9,202 bases of DNA from a bacterium (GTDB taxonomy: Bacteria > Planctomycetota > UBA11346). The notes below the pieces were generated by a model. That model saw only the letters and a program-made list of their open reading frames with translations. It was not told the DNA's origin and searched no databases. The stretch covers positions 1-9,202 of the forward strand of contig JAIFKN010000129.1 of assembly GCA_020049615.1 (NCBI GenBank), read 5' to 3'. The position numbers and the translations under genes were made by a program. Each line of letters opens with the position of its first letter. Position 1 is the stretch's first letter. Shown piece after piece: positions 5,082-9,202 of this stretch.

Positions 5082-8027
5082 ATGGAACCCGCCATGCCCA
5101 GATGCCTGATCGCCATCCTGTTGCTCGGCGCCGTCATTGCCGGCGAGCCGGTGTTCCTCGACCTGACGCCGTCGGCCAACACGGCCTGGCGCGACGATGG
5201 CATCCCCGACAACGGCGTCGGCGGCTGGACCGACGAGGGGATCAACGACATGGGCATCTTCCCGGCGGCGGCGCCCGGCGTGCAGGAGGTTAACGGGGTG
5301 CGCTTCCGCCTGCCCGAGGCGGCGGCCGGCGGGCCGGCCGTGGTCATGCTGCGCGGGGCGCGCCTGGCGGCCAAGCCACCGAGCGTCACCGTCGCAGCCG
5401 GCGGTGCGACCGGCCGTTTCATCTACGTCATCCACCACGGCGTCGCCCGTCCGGATGGTGTGGCCAAGGAGGAGGTCGTCGCCACCTACACCCTCACCTA
5501 CGCTGATGGCAGCTCGGCCTCCCTGCCGATCCGCGACGGGCGCGAGCTGCGCCACTGGTGGACCGGGGCGTGGTGGGACAACAACGGCGCCGAGGCCTGG
5601 CCGGTGCTTATGGGCCAGAACACCTACACCGCCAAGTGGAACAAGTGGATCGGCCTGTGGGCGACGCGCTGGACCAATCCCTCGCCGGAGAAGCCGATAG
5701 CCTCGCTCACCCTGGCCTCGGCGGGGCGGGTGGCGATCGCGGTATGGGCCATCACCATCGACGACCGCGATCATCAGCAGGTCCTCGGCCCCGACTACAA
5801 GCTGACCAGGCCGGACGCGCCGCCGGCCGGCTTCTTCGAGCCGGCACTGGCCCTCGAACGGCGGCAGATCGGTGCGGCGATGCGCGGACTCGGCATGCTG
5901 CGCGGCGTGCGCGAACTACGCACCGTGCGTCCAGACCTGCTCGAACTGACCATCGATGCGGCGGTGGCCGGCGGACCCGGCATGGGCGAGGCCGAGGCCG
6001 CCGCCCTGCAGCGCTCTGAGGCCTTCACCCTGCGCATCGCCGGGGCCGAATCACGGCCGCAGCAGGTCGGACGACACTCCTTCCTCTACACCACCGCTGA
6101 TATCGGTCGCTTCCCGGTCAACCCGATCCACTGGCACACCTACTACCTGCGCCTGGCAGCCCCGTTGGTCGCTGGGCAGCTCTGCACGGTGCGCGTCGCC
6201 GGCTTGGCTGGCGAGGGTGTCGTCAGCGAGGCGACCCTGGCCTTCGATCCCGCGACCAGCATCACTCCCGCGATCAAGGTGAACCAGGCGGCCTATGCCG
6301 CCGGCGCCGGCCGCCGCTATGCCTACCTCGGCTGGTGGGCGGGCGATCTCGGCGCCGTCTCCTTCGCCGACTGCTCAGCCTTCGAGGTGGTCAGCGAAAC
6401 CGATGGCGCGGTGGCGCTGCGCGGTGCGGTCACAGTGCGGGCGGCGACCGAGGACGGCAAGAACAAGCCGGTCGATGGCATCGACCCGCTCAGTGGCGAG
6501 GCGGTGCGCGAGATTGATCTCGCGCTGCTCGGCCCCGGACGCTACCACCTGCGCCTGCCCGGCATCGGCCGCTCGTGGTCTTTCGCCGTCGGCGGCGAGG
6601 CTGCGTGGCAGGTCGCGCGCATCTCGATCCGCGGCCTGCTCACCCAGCGCTGTGGCTGCGATCTGGCGCCGGCCGTCACCGCCTTCCCCCGTCCCGCCTG
6701 CCATGTGCAGACTTGGGAGCACGGCCATCTCCTCGGCGGACTGCACGAGCGACGCGAGGACGGCAAGCTGGTCATCGTCAACCCGCCACGGGCGCCCGGC
6801 GAGGCGGCGAGGTCCTTCCACGGCGGCTACCACGACGCGGCGGATTACGACCTCTTCGCCGGGCACCTGTTCGGCGCTGCGCGCCTGCTCGACGCCTTCG
6901 AGGCGGCACTGCAGGCTTGGAAGGACGGCGACCTCGGCCTGCCCGAGAGCGGCAACGGCATCCCCGACCTGCTCGACGAGGTCGCCTGGGGGCTGCGCTT
7001 CTACGCCGAGAACCAGGGCGAGGACGGCGCCGTGCCGGCCGGTCGCGGCAACGACGAGGACTACCAGAACAAGGAATGGCTCAAGGACGGCGCCAAGGAG
7101 CATGGGCAGATCCCGCCTTTCGGCGTGCTGCCACCAAACCGCTCGTCCACCGCCACCTTCGCCGCCGTCGCGGCGCAGTACGCCCGCCTGATCGCACCCT
7201 TTGACCGGGCGCAGGGCGAGGTGATGCGCGGCCGGGCCGAGCGCGCCTGGACCTGGGCAGCGCAGGACGGAGGCGGCGCATACCGTAACGGTGGCACCAC
7301 CTACGCCGCCCTTTCCTGGCCGCGCGCCCTCTTCTGGGGGGCCGCCGAGCTGTGGGAAACCACCGGCGACAAGCGCTACCTTGAGCATGTCCTCGCGCAC
7401 CGCAGCGATGCGGCGGTGTGGAAGCACAACTGGAACGAGGCGGCGGCGATGCCCTTCTTCCGCTGGGCGGTGGCGCGTGGGGTCCGCCCCGGCACCGACG
7501 AGGCCTTCCGTGGCGAGCAGCGCGCCGCCATCCTCGCCTCCGCCGACGGGGCGGTGAAGGCGGTTGATCGGACTTCGTACCGCATGGGCGCGCGGCCGGA
7601 CGGGGCGGGCGGCTGGGGCGACATGACCGGCGGTGCTGAGCACGGCATGGTCTGCCTGCTCGCTTGGCGCCTCACCGGCGAGGCGAAGTACCTCGATGCG
7701 GCCTCGCTCAACGCCGACTACCAGCTCGGCTGCAACCCGCTGGGACGCTCGTTCATCACCGGCCTCGGCAGCCGGCCGCCACTGCACCCCGTGCTGAGGC
7801 CATGGCTGATCGACGCCGCTGGCATCCCGGTGCCCGGCGTGCCGGTCTATGGCCCGGGCGGCGGCGCCAATTCGCTGCGTGGCTGCCATCCCGAAGCGGT
7901 GCCGAGCTGGCGCTGCTGGCTCGATAACCCGACCTCCGAACTGCACAGCGAGTTCGATGTCGTGCGCATGCAGAAGTCGGCCGGATTCTTCGCCCTGCTG
8001 TGGACGGCGGGTCTCCAACGGCCGTGA
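5082..8027 (+). CDS. Secreted multidomain GH9 endoglucanase-type glycanase (981 aa)
   Basis: This is an inverting glycoside hydrolase family 9 enzyme, expected to cut beta-1,4-glucan or a related beta-glycan outside the cytoplasm. Domains in order: signal peptide (about 1-20, CLIAILLLGAVIAG); an N-terminal beta-sandwich module (about 22-225) with the tryptophan-rich motifs DNGVGGWTDEGIND and RHWWTGAWWDNNG; a linking beta-rich region (about 228-395); a CelD_N-type Ig-like domain beginning IKVNQAAY (398) and ending near 503; and the (alpha/alpha)6 catalytic domain (about 507-978). Catalytic motifs are GGYHDAADY (D585, D588; D588 is the expected base, and the usual DAGD is DAAD), NGIPDLLDEVAWGLRF, CNPLGRSFITGLGSRPPLHP, and SELHSEF (E957, expected acid). 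The start at 5082 is the first ATG in frame and fits a leaderless message; the ATG at 5094 gives an equally good signal peptide. Neither has a good Shine-Dalgarno. At 981 aa it is longer than simple GH9 enzymes because of the N-terminal modules. Confidence 0.93.
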   Translation: MEPAMPRCLIAILLLGAVIAGEPVFLDLTPSANTAWRDDGIPDNGVGGWTDEGINDMGIFPAAAPGVQEVNGVRFRLPEAAAGGPAVVMLRGARLAAKPPSVTVAAGGATGRFIYVIHHGVARPDGVAKEEVVATYTLTYADGSSASLPIRDGRELRHWWTGAWWDNNGAEAWPVLMGQNTYTAKWNKWIGLWATRWTNPSPEKPIASLTLASAGRVAIAVWAITIDDRDHQQVLGPDYKLTRPDAPPAGFFEPALALERRQIGAAMRGLGMLRGVRELRTVRPDLLELTIDAAVAGGPGMGEAEAAALQRSEAFTLRIAGAESRPQQVGRHSFLYTTADIGRFPVNPIHWHTYYLRLAAPLVAGQLCTVRVAGLAGEGVVSEATLAFDPATSITPAIKVNQAAYAAGAGRRYAYLGWWAGDLGAVSFADCSAFEVVSETDGAVALRGAVTVRAATEDGKNKPVDGIDPLSGEAVREIDLALLGPGRYHLRLPGIGRSWSFAVGGEAAWQVARISIRGLLTQRCGCDLAPAVTAFPRPACHVQTWEHGHLLGGLHERREDGKLVIVNPPRAPGEAARSFHGGYHDAADYDLFAGHLFGAARLLDAFEAALQAWKDGDLGLPESGNGIPDLLDEVAWGLRFYAENQGEDGAVPAGRGNDEDYQNKEWLKDGAKEHGQIPPFGVLPPNRSSTATFAAVAAQYARLIAPFDRAQGEVMRGRAERAWTWAAQDGGGAYRNGGTTYAALSWPRALFWGAAELWETTGDKRYLEHVLAHRSDAAVWKHNWNEAAAMPFFRWAVARGVRPGTDEAFRGEQRAAILASADGAVKAVDRTSYRMGARPDGAGGWGDMTGGAEHGMVCLLAWRLTGEAKYLDAASLNADYQLGCNPLGRSFITGLGSRPPLHPVLRPWLIDAAGIPVPGVPVYGPGGGANSLRGCHPEAVPSWRCWLDNPTSELHSEFDVVRMQKSAGFFALLWTAGLQRP

Positions 8028-8063
8028 CCGCTCAGCGGCCGAGGGCCTGCGACTGCGGTTTTT
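8028..8063 (+). terminator. Probable intrinsic terminator of the GH9 gene
   Basis: Immediately after the stop codon, CCGC (8028-8031) can pair with GCGG (8055-8058), with AG/CT pairs added across a small bulge and an inner GGCC-GAG-GGCC stem (8037-8047). Five T residues (8059-8063) follow directly. The T-run after a GC-rich stem is the usual intrinsic terminator arrangement, although the stem is imperfect. Confidence 0.45.
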
Positions 8064-8275
8064 CTAGGTTATGGGGATGATGGCCGGGATCGGCGCCCAG
8101 CGCCCAACGAAGCACCCCGCGGGATCCCCGCGGTCTTGCCCGCACGGGTGGTCTGGATCTTCGGCTCGGCGCACCTGAACTGTCCGCCCGCAGGGCGATC
8201 ACTTGGCGCCTGACCAGCCACGTCCCACGAGATTGCCAGAAAGCCAGAAAGCCAATCTCCAGCGATCTTCCAACG
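8064..8275. other. Non-coding stretch with GC-rich inverted repeats, possible dispersed repeat
   Basis: No convincing gene lies between GH9 and rpsI (8028-8337). Two symmetric elements stand out besides the terminators. The first has CCGCGGG (8117-8123) and CCCGCGG (8127-8133) around a 3-nt loop. The second has GAGATTG (8229-8235) and CAATCTC (8253-8259) enclosing two tandem copies of CCAGAAAG (8236-8251). A 69-codon minus-strand ORF crosses the stretch but has no recognisable product. Its translation contains R-A-G-K-T-A-G-I-P, reminiscent of the R-A-G-E-T-P-x-L-P reading of a GC-rich intergenic repeat seen in various PVC-group genomes. That link is from memory and uncertain. Confidence 0.4.
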
Positions 8276-8311
8276 CAAGAGCCTTGGCGATATAAACCGC
8301 CAAGGCTCTTG
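8276..8311 (-). terminator. Strong hairpin downstream of rpsI
   Basis: A perfect 14-bp inverted repeat, CAAGAGCCTTGGCG (8276-8289) and CGCCAAGGCTCTTG (8298-8311), encloses an AT-rich 8-nt loop. It begins 27 nt past the rpsI stop codon. There is no U-tract beyond the stem on either strand, but position and strength make it the likely end of the rpsI transcript, possibly working from both directions. Confidence 0.6.
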
Positions 8312-8337
8312 AGGATGCGACGTAAGCCGTTGCCGTA

Positions 8338-8733
8338 TCAGCGCTTGCTGAACTGGCAGCCACGGCGAGCGCCGTGCAGGCCGTACTTCTTGCGCTCGAC
8401 CATGCGGTCGTCGCGGGTCAGCAGGCCGTGCTTGCGCAGGGCGGCGTGGGTCGCGGGCTCGGCCTGGACCAGGGCGCGCGAGATGCCGAGGACGACGGCG
8501 CCGACCTGGCTGGCAGGACCGCCGCCTTCGACCTGGACCTGGACGTCGAAACGGCCGGTGGTCTCAGTCAGCTTCATCGGGTTGGCGAGGTCGCGGCGCA
8601 GGCGCTCGACCGGGAAGTACTGGTCGGCGGGTCGGCCGTTCACGGTGATGGTGCCGGTGCCGGGCGCGAGGCGCACACGGGCAATGCTGGTCTTGCGACG
8701 TCCGAGACCCAGGATGGACTGCGTAGCAGGCAT
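8338..8733 (-). CDS. rpsI: 30S ribosomal protein S9
   Basis: This encodes the small-subunit protein S9 (131 aa), which binds 16S rRNA in the 30S head; its C-terminal tail reaches the P-site tRNA. Diagnostic segments are [20 protein letters not shown] (about 8-27), [13 protein letters not shown], a central region with [20 protein letters not shown], and the C-terminal [17 protein letters not shown]...QFSKR, ending in the invariant Ser-Lys-Arg. The length is normal. The ATG at 8733 is supported by AAGGA about 5 nt upstream and by homology; the frame is open to 9000 but has no S9-like sequence there. rpsI normally follows rplM (L13) in one operon. Here the upstream gene is divergent (MoxR ATPase) and a strong hairpin follows, so it appears to be a single-gene unit. 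Confidence 0.98.
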   Translation of the reverse strand: MPATQSILGLGRRKTSIARVRLAPGTGTITVNGRPADQYFPVERLRRDLANPMKLTETTGRFDVQVQVEGGGPASQVGAVVLGISRALVQAEPATHAALRKHGLLTRDDRMVERKKYGLHGARRGCQFSKR

Positions 8734-8756
8734 GAAAGTCCTTTGCGAGGGGCGGC

Positions 8757-8783
8757 AGCCTATTGCGATCCCCGGTATTGCAA
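8757..8783 (-). promoter_or_regulatory. Candidate rpsI promoter
   Basis: On the minus strand TTGCAA (8783-8778) and TAGGCT (8762-8757) are separated by 15 nt, and the predicted transcription start is near 8750. This gives a leader of about 17 nt that includes the Shine-Dalgarno. The -10 hexamer is identical to the one inferred for the GH-A operon. Unlike the four carbohydrate promoters, it has a recognisable -35 and no TGAATTCA. The spacer is shorter than optimal. Confidence 0.4.
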
Positions 8784-8793
8784 GACCTCCATC

Positions 8794-8815
8794 GGCGGTC
8801 TGACGGCAGACCGCC
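8794..8815. other. Perfect 9-bp inverted repeat between rpsI and moxR-like gene
   Basis: GGCGGTCTG (8794-8802) and CAGACCGCC (8807-8815) flank ACGG. It lies upstream of the candidate rpsI -35 and between two divergent genes, so it is a better candidate for an operator or a short hairpin than for a terminator. No protein partner can be named. Confidence 0.4.
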
Positions 8816-8829
8816 AAGCCGGCCGACTT

Positions 8830-8855
8830 CCAGGCTTCCGGACCGTCCGGCCTGG
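8830..8855. other. Interrupted inverted repeat just upstream of the MoxR-family gene
   Basis: CCAGG-CTT-CCGGAC, a central C, then GTCCGG-CCTGG form a dyad ending 16 nt before the ATG at 8872. The inner arms are a perfect 6-bp palindrome about one base; the outer arms pair with a 3-nt bulge. It could be an operator or an mRNA hairpin if transcription starts upstream. Confidence 0.3.
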
Positions 8856-8871
8856 CGTACACCCTGGACCC

Positions 8872-9202
8872 ATGCCCATCGCCTCGCGCCAGGATGCCGC
8901 CGCCGCCGCCCAACGCCTCACCCAGGAGCTGGGTACCGTCATCGTCGGCCAGGAGCGCGTGGTCGAGGAGGTGCTGGTCGCGCTGTCGGCCGGCGGCCAC
9001 GCCCTGCTCGAGGGTGTGCCCGGCCTGGCCAAGACCCTGCTCATCTCGACCCTCGCCGCGGCGACCAAGCTGAGCTTCAACCGCATCCAGTTCACCCCCG
9101 ACCTGATGCCTTCCGACATCACCGGCACCGAGGTGATCCGCGAGGACAAGTCGACCGGCGTGCGCGACCTCGCCTTCATCCCCGGCCCGATCTTCGCCTC
9201 GG
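8872..9202 (+). CDS. MoxR-family AAA+ ATPase, 5' part
   Basis: The first 110 codons of a MoxR-type AAA+ ATPase run off the right edge with no stop. Visible motifs are the N-terminal [34 protein letters not shown], with the Walker A at G48-T55 (GVPGLAKT), followed by [20 protein letters not shown] and the GPIFA segment typical of the family. Walker B, sensor and arginine-finger regions lie outside the window. MoxR ATPases act as chaperones that help mature protein complexes, often with von Willebrand factor A and DUF58 proteins encoded next to them; those would be expected to the right. The ATG at 8872 gives the family's normal start a short distance before IVGQ. Only a weak Shine-Dalgarno (TGGA) is present. 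The gene is divergent from rpsI. Confidence 0.95.
   Translation, partial: MPIASRQDAAAAAQRLTQELGTVIVGQERVVEEVLVALSAGGHALLEGVPGLAKTLLISTLAAATKLSFNRIQFTPDLMPSDITGTEVIREDKSTGVRDLAFIPGPIFAS

Noticed and set aside
6375..8018. Long minus-strand ORF (547 codons) opposite GH9
   Set aside because: It lies entirely antisense to the GH9 catalytic domain, whose conserved motifs establish the plus strand as coding.
8069..8278. 69-codon minus-strand ORF between GH9 and rpsI
   Set aside because: It has no Shine-Dalgarno and no recognisable domain, and it runs through several inverted repeats; more likely a chance ORF or part of an intergenic repeat.
1..9202. tRNA, rRNA, CRISPR arrays, riboswitches or intact insertion sequences
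   Set aside because: Nothing resembling these was seen on either strand.

Overview
This is a GC-rich bacterial window (roughly 70% G+C by eye). It probably comes from the Planctomycetota/Verrucomicrobiota/Lentisphaerota/Kiritimatiellota (PVC) group. The evidence is a pseudopilin with the 'prepilin-type processing-associated H-X9-DG' architecture, which is expanded in those phyla, found among polysaccharide-degradation genes with no SusC/SusD pair. The phylum cannot be fixed from the sequence alone. The left 8 kb is a carbohydrate-utilisation locus and the right 1.2 kb is housekeeping.

Layout from left to right: the 3' part of a GH3 beta-xylosidase/beta-glucosidase-type enzyme (+, to 992); a 106-codon ORF of unknown function (+, 1140-1460); a probably cytoplasmic clan GH-A-like TIM-barrel glycosidase (+, 1471-2886), forming a two-gene operon with the previous ORF; a type IV pilin-like protein (-, 2963-3732) broken by an apparent one-base deletion near 3403-3420; a secreted DUF4380/mutarotase-like protein (-, 3909-4796); a divergently transcribed secreted multidomain GH9 glycanase (+, 5082-8027); a 310-base non-coding stretch with several hairpins; rpsI (ribosomal protein S9, -, 8338-8733); and, divergent from it, the 5' end of a MoxR-family AAA+ ATPase gene (+, 8872 to the window end).

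The most interesting signal is regulatory. The AT-rich palindrome TGAATTCA occurs exactly four times, always between genes and always upstream of one of the four carbohydrate transcription units. In all four cases a -10-like TANNNT hexamer (TAGGCT, TAGCAT, TATCCT, TAGCCT) begins 42-44 nt after the palindrome on the strand of the downstream gene, and no convincing -35 box is visible. Taking TANNNT as the -10, the palindrome is centred near -58 to -61, the position of a class I activator site. The rpsI/moxR intergenic region has a TAGGCT -10 candidate but no TGAATTCA. I infer that one transcription factor co-regulates the unknown-ORF/GH-A operon, the pseudopilin, the DUF4380 protein and GH9. The same geometry predicts leaderless or nearly leaderless mRNAs for the 106-codon ORF and GH9, both of which lack a usable Shine-Dalgarno.

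A 32-codon ORF between the divergent DUF4380 and GH9 promoters resembles the first helices of a LacI-type DNA-binding domain and may be a regulator remnant. As a working model, GH9 and DUF4380 act outside the cytoplasm on a plant-type beta-glycan, GH3 and the GH-A enzyme process oligosaccharides, and the pseudopilin belongs to surface or secretion machinery switched on with them.
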